The notes below the pieces were generated by a model. The model did no database searches. It saw only the letters and a program-made list of their open reading frames with translations, and was not told the DNA's origin. 7,760 bases of DNA. It comes from Dehalococcoidia bacterium (GTDB lineage Bacteria; Chloroflexota; Dehalococcoidia; SAR202; UBA11138). Position 1 is the first letter of the stretch. Every line of letters begins with the position of its first letter. The DNA is taken from NCBI GenBank assembly GCA_012270665.1, contig JAAXHY010000316.1, positions 1-7,760 on the forward strand. Reading direction: 5' to 3'. Below, piece by piece: positions 1 through 5,402 of this stretch. The translations under genes and the position numbers were made by a program.

Positions 1-83
1 TATGCTCCCTCAGTTCGTCTATCCGTGTGTCTGTATGCTCCCTCAGTTCGTCTATCCGTGTGTCTGTATGCTCCCTCAGTTCG
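1..83. repeat. 33-bp tandem repeat inside the coiled-coil gene
   Basis: Bases 1-33 and 34-66 are identical. A third copy starts at 67, matches for 17 bases (67-83), and diverges after 88. The array probably continues beyond the left edge. Because the unit is 33 bp, each copy adds exactly 11 codons to the minus-strand protein without a frame change. Identity between copies, including third codon positions, points to recent duplication by slippage or unequal recombination. Confidence 0.9.
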
Positions 84-247
84 CCTATGCTGGTGGCCAG
101 AGCGTTGACGTTCTTGACCATATCGCTGAACTGCTGGGGAAGCGCCAAGAGTTCCTCGGTAAGCAGGATAGACCTGAGCGCGGCTCGCCACTCGGGGTTT
201 TCCTCGAGAATGCGCTGAAGGTCTTGTATAGTGTTAATGGTGGTCAT
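1..247 (-). CDS. Coiled-coil protein, N-terminal 82 residues only (3' end outside window)
   Basis: An open frame begins at the ATG at 245-247 and runs off the left edge without a stop. AAGGTGA at 255-261 is a reasonable ribosome binding site about 8 bases upstream, and a TATAAT box lies at 272-277. The protein starts MTTINTIQDLQRILEENPEW, continues as predicted helix, and from about residue 55 becomes an 11-residue repeat (DTRIDELREHT) that continues to the edge. Ile, Leu and Thr spaced 3-4-4 fit a hendecad coiled coil. From memory, Chloroflexota and cyanobacterial proteins with a similar start (MTTI..IEDL...L.ENPEW...LR..LLT.ELL.LP) often carry a PD-(D/E)XK nuclease-like C-terminal domain (DUF3782 type) after the coiled coil. 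That domain cannot be seen here, so function remains inference. The repeat-bearing strand, start signals and sensible amino-acid composition make a real gene likely. Confidence 0.72.
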   Translation of the reverse strand, partial: MTTINTIQDLQRILEENPEWRAALRSILLTEELLALPQQFSDMVKNVNALATSIGELREHTDTRIDELREHTDTRIDELREH

Positions 248-271
248 CGTAGTTTCACCTTCGGTTCACTA

Positions 272-277
272 ATTATA
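272..277 (-). promoter_or_regulatory. Candidate -10 box for the coiled-coil gene
   Basis: The minus strand reads TATAAT here, 25 bases before the ATG at 247 and upstream of its ribosome binding site, preceded directly by TG. No good -35 hexamer is present; TGTAAA about 18 bases upstream is weak. The same TGTATAAT string occurs at 485-492 and 936-943 on this strand. Confidence 0.5.
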
Positions 278-307
278 CAGCTTCATGGGCGTATATTTAC
301 AGCAATA

Positions 308-345
308 GAGAAGGGGCCGGTTCTCAGCAGAGAATCGCCCCTCTT
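308..345 (-). terminator. Hairpin, possible terminator
   Basis: TTCTC (321-325) pairs with GAGAA (330-334) around a four-base loop, and the G-rich left arm 308-320 pairs with the C-rich right arm 335-345 with one bulge and one G-U pair. On the minus strand the hairpin is followed by CTCTATTGCT, a poor U tract. It lies just upstream of the coiled-coil gene's promoter, so it would end whatever is transcribed from the -10 box at 485-490. Its right arm resembles that of the hairpin at 976-1009. Confidence 0.5.
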
Positions 346-484
346 TGACCCCGGTGTAGTGGGTGGTATGAGCGCGAAACAGGAGTACAAGGTTGACGGC
401 TTCACTATCGAGACAGCTAGACGCTCCAGGCGCTGCACGACCGACCATCTGGCGACGATTGGAATATGATAGCTCTGCGGCCTG
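346..484 (-). other. Stretch between a -10 box and a hairpin, without a convincing ORF
   Basis: The minus strand has a TATAAT box at 485-490 and a hairpin at 308-345, which would give a transcript of roughly 170 bases. The open frames through it are poor: the one covering 269-523 also reads through the -10 box, the hairpin and the next promoter, and lacks a ribosome binding site. I see no tRNA, SRP RNA, tmRNA or riboswitch signature. It could be a small RNA, a decayed gene, or simply spacer with chance signals. The plus strand is also open here but is mostly a shadow of the coiled-coil gene. Confidence 0.25.
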
Positions 485-490
485 ATTATA
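485..490 (-). promoter_or_regulatory. Candidate -10 box
   Basis: The minus strand reads TATAAT, preceded directly by TG, just downstream of the hairpin at 500-533. No -35 hexamer is recognisable at the usual distance, where the hairpin arm lies. It has no clear gene downstream before the hairpin at 308-345. Confidence 0.35.
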
Positions 491-499
491 CAGACGCGA

Positions 500-533
500 A
501 GATACCCCGCTGAACTGAATCAACGGGGTATCT
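500..533 (-). terminator. Hairpin after the 60-residue membrane protein gene
   Basis: AGATACCCCG (500-509) and CGGGGTATCT (524-533) form a perfect 10-bp stem with a 14-base loop. The hairpin lies 32 bases beyond the stop codon of the gene ending at 565 and is followed on the minus strand by TCGCGTCTGTAT, so the U tract is weak. It most likely ends transcription or protects the 3' end of that message. Confidence 0.6.
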
Positions 534-564
534 CTTCGACTAATAGCGTGAGCGCCGCTTCTAC

Positions 565-747
565 CTACTTCACCAGTTGCAATATCACGCCGACAATACC
601 CGATAGCAAACCCCCACCGGCGACGGCGATCACCACCATCATCAGGCGGTGCAGATCGTCAACGCGACGATGGAGTCCGTTGACATCCCCTCGAAGTTCC
701 CCAATATCGCGCTCCATCCTACTCATACGGTCGTCCACAGTAACCAT
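565..747 (-). CDS. Small coiled-coil protein with one C-terminal membrane segment
   Basis: A 60-residue protein starting MVTVDDRMSRMERDIGEL. Residues about 8-35 look like an amphipathic, charged coiled coil (IGELRGDVNGLHRRVDDL). Residues about 37-57 form a single hydrophobic helix rich in Val, Gly, Ile and Leu, followed by a short tail ending in Lys. This build resembles haemolysin XhlA-like proteins and other small tail-anchored proteins, but the similarity is structural, and I do not recognise a specific family. A run of six Gs lies about 5 bases before the ATG and can serve as a weak ribosome binding site. The frame upstream is closed by TGA at 760-762. A perfect hairpin follows the gene. 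It may be the remnant of a longer gene: the same frame upstream (802-897) encodes another charged helical stretch, and the better promoter and ribosome binding site lie at 918-941. Confidence 0.6.
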   Translation of the reverse strand: MVTVDDRMSRMERDIGELRGDVNGLHRRVDDLHRLMMVVIAVAGGGLLSGIVGVILQLVK

Positions 748-798
748 CAGTTCCCCCCATCATATATCGCCATTCCTTTTCATCTCACCCATCGTCCA

Positions 799-911
799 TT
801 ACGGACGTTCGATTTCGGCGAAGTCTTCGCGCACATCTGTCATTAGCGCTTCTGTACGCAACAGTTCAGGTTGTTCTTTGCTCGTGAGTGACTTCTGCTA
901 GGCGTTGTCAT
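799..911 (-). pseudogene. Possible decayed leader or 5' part of the small coiled-coil gene
   Basis: ATG at 909-911 has a strong ribosome binding site (AAAGGAG at 917-923) and a TATAAT box at 936-941, yet its frame gives only 22 residues (MTTPSRSHSRAKNNLNCCVQ...) before TAA at 843-845. The adjacent frame is open from 897 to TAA at 799-801 and has a more protein-like charged helix including LLRTEALMTDVREDFAEIER. That second frame is the same as that of the gene at 565-747, separated from it by stops at 799-801 and 760-762. One frameshift plus two stops would therefore turn a longer coiled-coil/membrane gene into what is seen. Alternatively the 22-codon ORF is a true leader peptide; its stop overlaps the next ATG (TAATG at 841-845). 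Confidence 0.3.
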
Positions 912-916
912 ACTCA

Positions 917-941
917 CTCCTTTCGTGTCTCAGACATTATA
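917..941 (-). promoter_or_regulatory. -10 box and ribosome binding site upstream of the small-gene cluster
   Basis: The minus strand reads TATAAT (936-941), then about 12 bases later AAAGGAG (917-923), then ATG at 911. The spacing is ideal for a promoter with a short untranslated leader. No clear -35 hexamer is visible. These signals are much better than the ORF they serve, which is only 22 codons long. Confidence 0.5.
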
Positions 942-975
942 CATGGTAGTCCCAGACCATATCGTTACAATACAG

Positions 976-1009
976 AAGAGGCGGATCCTCCGAAGAGAAT
1001 CCGCCCCTT
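976..1009 (-). terminator. Terminator of the ABC importer operon
   Basis: GGCGGATCCTC (980-990) pairs with GAGAATCCGCC (995-1005) with one C-A mismatch, and flanking AAG/CTT extends the stem. On the minus strand the loop reads TTCG closed by C-G, the very stable cUUCGg tetraloop, followed by CTCTTCTGTATTG. It begins 27 bases past the stop of the last permease gene, which fits an operon end. Confidence 0.75.
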
Positions 1010-1035
1010 TGTGTTTGCTTTATATGAAGCCGGCC

Positions 1036-1929
1036 CTACGTCCCCCGAAGCCTCGGGTCCAGCACATCCCGTATCGCATCCCCGAACAGGTTGAAGCCAT
1101 AAACGGCCAACGACAGCGCAAGGCCCGGCCATATCGCCAGCCACGGGTTGATCACGAAATAATCACGAACTGGGCCGGTCAGCATACCGCCCCAGGAAGG
1201 TTCAGGCTGCGGCACTCCAAGCCCAAGGAAGCTAAGGGATGCCTCGGTGAGAATGGCGATGCCCAACGCTCCAGTGGCTATGATCAGCCAAGGCGCGACA
1301 CACTGCGGCGCTATGTGCTGAACCATTATGCGAAGATTACCCGCTCCGATAGAGCGTGCCGAGTCCACGTACTGTGACTCCTTGACCGCGAGAACCTGGG
1401 ATCGCACAACACGGTTGGCGCGCGGTATCTGCACTATCCCGATGGCTATGATGATGTTCGCTAGGTTCGTTCCGAGAGCAGCGGTAATCGCCATAGCCAG
1501 GATGAGGGTGGGAATGGACATGAGCGCGTCCATAACTCGCTGAATCGAGTTGTCAACCTTGCCGCCGTACCACCCGCTTATTACGCCAACGACGCCACCC
1601 GCCCCGGAGCCGAACGCGACTGAAGCGAAGCCGACAAGCAGGGATATGCGAGCGCCAGACATCATGCGGCTCCACAGGTCACGCCCCATCTCATCAGTGC
1701 CAAGCCAATGCTCCGCCGTAGGCCCCAGCAACTTGTCTCTAAGATTCCATTCCAACGGATCCCAAGCAGTCATCTGGGGGCCAACTACCGCCATAAGCGC
1801 CATGATAACGATTATGATGGCGCCGAAAGCTCCCAGCGGCTTGCGCGTGACGAAGTTTGAGATTGGCCGCCATGGTCCTACGTTGCGAGGCCTTCCGAGT
1901 GTTACGGAGCCGGTCTGCTGTGTTGCCAT
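1036..1929 (-). CDS. ABC importer permease, DppC/OppC type
   Basis: This 297-residue inner-membrane protein would form, with the DppB-type partner, the channel of an oligopeptide/dipeptide/nickel-class ABC importer. The N-terminal segment ends in a first membrane helix at about 34-53, after which HWLGTDEMGRDLWSRMMSGA (74-93) is the signature of DppC/OppC proteins. Further helices lie at about 97-119, 138-152, 157-168, 211-237 and 264-284. The cytoplasmic EAA loop that contacts the ATPase is YVDSARSIGAGNLRIMVQHI (187-206) followed by APQ, with the conserved Gly and His-x-x-Pro. The protein ends DPRLRGT, as is usual for the family. Length is normal. The ATG at 1929 has AGAGGA about 8 bases upstream. 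It follows the DppB-type gene after a 35-base gap and is the last gene of the operon. Substrate specificity cannot be read from the permease. Confidence 0.95.
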   Translation of the reverse strand: MATQQTGSVTLGRPRNVGPWRPISNFVTRKPLGAFGAIIIVIMALMAVVGPQMTAWDPLEWNLRDKLLGPTAEHWLGTDEMGRDLWSRMMSGARISLLVGFASVAFGSGAGGVVGVISGWYGGKVDNSIQRVMDALMSIPTLILAMAITAALGTNLANIIIAIGIVQIPRANRVVRSQVLAVKESQYVDSARSIGAGNLRIMVQHIAPQCVAPWLIIATGALGIAILTEASLSFLGLGVPQPEPSWGGMLTGPVRDYFVINPWLAIWPGLALSLAVYGFNLFGDAIRDVLDPRLRGT

Positions 1930-1964
1930 TCCAAAGTCCTCTATCTAGAATGTGCTGTGATTCT

Positions 1965-2930
1965 TTATTGATAGCGTACCCGAGGGTCCAACCAGCCGTA
2001 GGAGAGGTCCACCAGCATATTGACCACGATGACGCACACGGCGAAGAACATCACCATTGACTGCACAACCGGGTAGTCGCGTTCAAGCATCCCGTCAACG
2101 ATATACTCACCGATGCCGGGCAACGTGAACACACGCTCCATAACTACCGAACCGCCCATAGAGAGCGCTGTGGTTATACCAATCACCGTAATGACAGGAA
2201 TCAGCGCGTTCTTAAGAGCGTGCCTAGCGGTGACCATGTAGGCGCGAAGCCCCTTGGCGTGCGCCGTCCTGATGTAATCCTGCCGCAGCACTTCAAGCAT
2301 AGTCGAGCGCATCATCCGTGCCTTGGTAGCCGCCCCAATATAGCCGATCATCAACGCAGGCCAAATGAACTGGCTCACATTCCTCATAAAGTCATCCGTA
2401 ATAGACGAGTATCCTAGTGGTGGGCTCCATCTGAAGAAATAGGCGCCGGCGACCAGAAGCAACGTCGCGCTCCAGAACGACGGAACGGAAAGCCCCGCAA
2501 GTGATAAGACGCGCACAAGGTAGTCTATCGTAGAGTCCTGTTTCAGGGCCATCAACACTCCGGCGGGAAGGCCCAGAGCGATGGCGATTATCTGCGAAAC
2601 TACCACAAGCTCTATTGTGACCATCACCTTCTTTTTGAATTCATCAAATACCGGACGCCTGGTGAACAGCGAATTGCCCCAGTCTCCTACGATGAACCCA
2701 CTCATCCAGACCCAGTACTGAATATGGAGCGGCTCATTGAGGCCGAGCGCTTCGCGTATCTTCTCAAGATCTTCCTCGCTGACAGTTCCCTCTTCGCCGC
2801 TTCCCTGCTGTGCCGCTATTGATTGAGCGACATCTCCCGGCGCGATGCGCATCAACGCGAACACCAGGAGTGATACAAGGGCTGCGGTCAGCAACCCAAA
2901 AAGGACCCTCCGTACCAAGTATCGGTGCAT
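1965..2930 (-). CDS. ABC importer permease, DppB/OppB type
   Basis: This 321-residue inner-membrane protein is the first permease of the importer. It starts MHRYLVRRVLFGLLTAALVS, with helix 1 at about 8-29, followed by the family segment ALGLNEPLHIQYWVWMSGFI and GDWGNSL (61-88). More helices lie at about 104-129, 138-166, 186-203, 242-262 and 288-309. The EAA loop is DYIRTAHAKGLRAYMVTARH (218-237) followed by ALKNALIPV, a near-consensus ATPase-docking motif. It ends SYGWLDPRVRYQ, typical for the family. I chose ATG at 2930 because AGGGG (2939-2943) lies 8 bases upstream; a TTG one codon earlier at 2933 is also possible with 5-base spacing. The gene lies 100 bases after the binding lipoprotein gene, with a hairpin in between, and 35 bases before the DppC-type gene. 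Confidence 0.95.
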   Translation of the reverse strand: MHRYLVRRVLFGLLTAALVSLLVFALMRIAPGDVAQSIAAQQGSGEEGTVSEEDLEKIREALGLNEPLHIQYWVWMSGFIVGDWGNSLFTRRPVFDEFKKKVMVTIELVVVSQIIAIALGLPAGVLMALKQDSTIDYLVRVLSLAGLSVPSFWSATLLLVAGAYFFRWSPPLGYSSITDDFMRNVSQFIWPALMIGYIGAATKARMMRSTMLEVLRQDYIRTAHAKGLRAYMVTARHALKNALIPVITVIGITTALSMGGSVVMERVFTLPGIGEYIVDGMLERDYPVVQSMVMFFAVCVIVVNMLVDLSYGWLDPRVRYQ

Positions 2931-2974
2931 CAACTCAACCCCTGTTAGTGGTTAGTCATCAGTTTTAGTTGTCA

Positions 2975-3004
2975 GGAGCATCCCCCGTCCGGCGAGGATG
3001 CTCC
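2975..3004 (-). other. Intercistronic hairpin between lipoprotein and permease genes
   Basis: GGAGCATCC (2975-2983) and GGATGCTCC (2996-3004) are perfect inverted copies with a 12-base loop. It starts 26 bases after the lipoprotein stop codon and has no U tract on the minus strand (TGACAACTAAAAC follows). In ABC importer operons, a hairpin at this place often stabilises the upstream message or partly terminates transcription, so that the binding protein is made in excess. The rest of the 100-base gap is AT-rich with short CTGA/CTAA repeats. Confidence 0.6.
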
Positions 3005-3030
3005 CCCACTTTACTCCGAATTCTTCTGAT

Positions 3031-5133
3031 TTACCTAGCGAGCCACATTCTCTCCCAGCCTGCCCACTTTATCTGGGACGGGTGGTTGAACATACGCCAG
3101 CCGCGCACGTCCTTGTGCCAAGCGGGCCAGATGATGGACCACGGCATCGGTATCATATAGGCAGCCTGAATGACCTCACGCTCTATCTCGTGAACAATCT
3201 CGCGCCGCTTCTCGGGATCCAGTTCCTCGGCCTGTGCGTTCGACAGGTCCAGAAGGCGTTGTGCCCTCTCTGCATCTACCTGAAACCTGCCGGTGCCGCG
3301 GTGGTACCAACTCTCGTGATCCGGCACCAGGAAGATGTTGTAGAAGTCGGACGGGTCTGCGACATCAGTCCTAGCCTTCGAGCCATAGTGAACATCGTAG
3401 TCGGGCGGCGTGCCATGAGGGCTATTGCCTCGCTCACGTTGCACTGACGTTTCCACTTGGTCAATGAACACTTCAATGTCGAGGTTCTTTTTCAATTGAT
3501 CCTTGAAGTAGAGGCAACCATCAACGAATATCTGCGGAGGCGTCGTCATACAGCCTATTGTAAAGCGCGGGCTTCCGGTCAGTCCTGCCTCGTCCAGGAG
3601 ACGGTTGGCCTCGGCTATATCCTCCGCCTTTTCTCCAGGACCATTTCGGAATCCGGGCATCGCCCAGAGTTCTTCATCAGGAAGCGCCCAGACGGTTCCA
3701 GGGGGCATCCAGTTGGTCGGCCTGATTACGCCAACCAAGTCCTTGATACGGTTGAACTCCGTCCACTCGTCGCGGTCTATCCCGAGGTGCATTGCATACC
3801 TGACCCGTTCGTCATCAAGCGGCGGGCGGTGCATATTGATCTGAAGTCCCTTGCCCCAGAGGTGCAGAACCGGCTCTAAATGGATCTCGTCCGCGAACGA
3901 GTCCAGGACCTGCTCGACCTGTCCGGGAAGAAGCGAAGCACTGCCTTCTCCGTAATAGTCGGTCTGCCCGGTAACCAGCGCGGTGAAGCGCGTGGTGGCA
4001 TCGGGAATTTCGATGTGGTCAACACCTTCCAGGAAGGGAAGTCCCTCTCTCCAATAGTCGGGGTTCGCGCGTATCTTCGTGCCGACGTCCTGAACGCGCT
4101 CGAATGGTATGAACGCGCCGGTGCCAACACCGTACAGATAAGTCACATCGGTGGTCTGGTCAAAGCAGTCGGCCTTGGGTTCTCTGCCCGATTCGTCATA
4201 ATCGGGATTGACGCACCCGGCTACCCACCACTCTATCAGGTCCTTGTCCATATTGTGCGGCATCCCTGTATTGCCCGCGAACTTGCCGATAGTGCCTGCG
4301 CGAGCCGACTCGAACTCAACACGGAGGGTATAACCTAACGGCCCGTCGGGACAGGTAGCTCCTCCTTCCTTGAGATGTCCGAGGCCAATCCTAGGGCCAC
4401 GAGTGGGTACACCTACGTCCTGGATTTCCTGGGGAGTATGGACCCCCAAATTCAGGCTCATCGCCGCATCCTCGCAGGTAAAGTCATCGCCCATCACATT
4501 GGCCTTCACATCTTCGGGCAATGTGGAGTACGGGTTGTCCTGGAACTTGATGCCCTCGCGGAGTGTAAATGTGACGACTGTGCCGTCGCCGGACACATCC
4601 CATGTGGTAGCGAGGTCGGGCAGAATCGGCCCGGTGAGACCCTGCCACGGGTCAAACTTGATGAGCGAGTTGTACGTCGGCAGGAACTGTGGCCCCTCGT
4701 AAGTATGTCCATAGTTCGGGTCGTGACCGTTCAGCCTCAGGTTCGCGCCGTATCGCACGATGTTGCCCCGAACAGGCTGGCCCCATTCGGGCTTGTAGCC
4801 GTCGCTCGCCAGGTACTGCGCCACCCAGTCGGACTCCATAGCCATCTGCGGCACCGGGGTCGGAACCGGAGTCGGCGGCGTCAGAACCGGCGCGGGCACT
4901 ACAGGCACAGCGGTAATCGCCGGGGCGGCCTGGGCCGCGGCCTGAGGCGCGGCGGGCTGCTGAGGCGAGGCGGGAGCGGCCTGAGTCGCAGGCTGAGCGG
5001 GAGCGGCGGGAGCGGCAGCCTGCGGAGCCTGTGGCGCGGCGGGCGCGCTTGGTTCGTCGGCGGCGCAGGCCAATGCGACTACCGCCAACAGCGAAATCGC
5101 CAGTGCGACGCCTAGTATCTTGATTGACTTCAT
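3031..5133 (-). CDS. ABC importer substrate-binding lipoprotein, SBP_bac_5 family
   Basis: This 700-residue extracytoplasmic solute-binding protein belongs to the peptide/nickel class (PF00496). Residues 1-22 form a lipoprotein signal peptide with Cys23 in the lipobox LAC, so the mature protein should be lipid-anchored. Residues about 29-97 are an Ala/Pro/Gln-rich, then Pro/Thr/Val-rich linker that lifts the binding domain off the membrane. The domain begins near 115 and includes YNSLIKFDP (154-162), LPDLATTWDVSGDGTVVTFT (171-190), GDDFTCEDAAMSL, GTGAFIPFERVQDV (337-350), ANPDYW, and DERVRYAMHLGIDRDEW (441-457), all classical for the family. Six cysteines fall into three near pairs (220/261, 307/323, 528/540) and could form disulfides. 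It is longer than the usual 500-600 residues because of the linker and insertions. The ATG at 5133 has GGGGGAGG four bases upstream. It is the first gene of the operon; the ligand is unknown, peptide being the default guess. Confidence 0.93.
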   Translation of the reverse strand: MKSIKILGVALAISLLAVVALACAADEPSAPAAPQAPQAAAPAAPAQPATQAAPASPQQPAAPQAAAQAAPAITAVPVVPAPVLTPPTPVPTPVPQMAMESDWVAQYLASDGYKPEWGQPVRGNIVRYGANLRLNGHDPNYGHTYEGPQFLPTYNSLIKFDPWQGLTGPILPDLATTWDVSGDGTVVTFTLREGIKFQDNPYSTLPEDVKANVMGDDFTCEDAAMSLNLGVHTPQEIQDVGVPTRGPRIGLGHLKEGGATCPDGPLGYTLRVEFESARAGTIGKFAGNTGMPHNMDKDLIEWWVAGCVNPDYDESGREPKADCFDQTTDVTYLYGVGTGAFIPFERVQDVGTKIRANPDYWREGLPFLEGVDHIEIPDATTRFTALVTGQTDYYGEGSASLLPGQVEQVLDSFADEIHLEPVLHLWGKGLQINMHRPPLDDERVRYAMHLGIDRDEWTEFNRIKDLVGVIRPTNWMPPGTVWALPDEELWAMPGFRNGPGEKAEDIAEANRLLDEAGLTGSPRFTIGCMTTPPQIFVDGCLYFKDQLKKNLDIEVFIDQVETSVQRERGNSPHGTPPDYDVHYGSKARTDVADPSDFYNIFLVPDHESWYHRGTGRFQVDAERAQRLLDLSNAQAEELDPEKRREIVHEIEREVIQAAYMIPMPWSIIWPAWHKDVRGWRMFNHPSQIKWAGWERMWLAR

Positions 5134-5210
5134 TTTTCCTCCCCCAAATTATCAGTCAGTCTAACTATTCACTCTGTCAATTCTGTTCATCTGCTAACGC
5201 AATGTGCAAA

Positions 5211-5240
5211 TAGATACCACACCATACCGAAACTGGTCAA
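5211..5240 (-). promoter_or_regulatory. Likely promoter of the ABC importer operon
   Basis: On the minus strand TTGACC (5235-5240) and TATCTA (5211-5216) are separated by 18 bases, and TGG directly before the -10 gives an extended TGn element. Transcription would start near 5204, leaving a leader of about 70 bases before the ATG at 5133. Two AAACGAC repeats lie immediately upstream of the -35. Confidence 0.55.
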
Positions 5241-5244
5241 GCGC

Positions 5245-5261
5245 AAACGACTCGAAACGAC
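5245..5261 (-). promoter_or_regulatory. Direct-repeat pair upstream of the operon promoter, possible operator
   Basis: The heptamer AAACGAC occurs at 5245-5251 and 5255-5261 (GTCGTTT twice on the minus strand), exactly 10 bases apart, which is one helical turn. The proximal copy is 4 bases from the TTGACC hexamer. The position and phasing suit an activator that binds as a tandem dimer next to RNA polymerase. No regulator gene is present in the window, so this is inference from geometry. Confidence 0.35.
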
Positions 5262-5326
5262 CCTCCCAAGCATATTTTATCCAGCATTCATGGTGTGCGC
5301 TGTTAATGACTGTTGCCCAAGCCTTA

Positions 5327-5352
5327 TGGATTCCGGTTTTCATGGGAATGAC
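5327..5352. repeat. Degenerate copy of a dispersed ATTCCC...GGGAAT palindromic repeat
   Basis: The plus strand reads TGGATTCC (5327-5334), a T-rich centre, then GGGAATGAC (5344-5352). This matches, with several changes in the stem, the widespread bacterial interspersed palindrome of the form TGGATTCCCGC..GCGGGAATGAC. The arms ATTCC and GGAAT still pair, but the inner G/C pairs are eroded. It sits in the 292-base gap (5134-5425) between the nuclease gene and the importer promoter. Nothing else but the promoter elements and the hairpin at 5403-5419 is visible in that gap. Confidence 0.5.
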
Positions 5353-5402
5353 GATATGAAGACGAAAAGACTGTGCATCCTGGGGCCAGACGATGTTATG
5401 CC

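Noticed and set aside
1..88. The tandem 33-bp units as a CRISPR array
   Set aside because: The units are directly adjacent with no spacers, and they encode a regular coiled coil in frame.
2..469. Plus-strand open frame of 155 codons beginning with the repeat MLPQFVYPCVC
   Set aside because: It is antisense to the coiled-coil gene, which has a ribosome binding site and helical composition. It has no ribosome binding site of its own and runs through the intergenic hairpin.
346..484. tRNA, SRP RNA, tmRNA or riboswitch in the unexplained stretch
   Set aside because: No T-arm-like GGTTCGA, SRP loop or known riboswitch core is visible on either strand; only weak short stems could be drawn by eye.
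269..523. Minus-strand open frame of 84 codons
   Set aside because: It reads through a TATAAT box, a hairpin and the next promoter, starts inside the hairpin at 500-533, and has no ribosome binding site or protein-like pattern.
4375..5115. Plus-strand open frame of 246 codons rich in Arg and Gly
   Set aside because: It is the antisense shadow of the lipoprotein's Ala/Pro-rich linker; high GC keeps stops away. The minus-strand gene is a clear family member.
5148..5180. TTGACA (5175-5180) with GATAAT (5148-5153) as a second importer promoter
   Set aside because: The spacing is 21 bases, too long for a normal sigma-70 promoter, and transcription would start almost at the ribosome binding site. 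The TTGACC/TATCTA pair upstream fits better.
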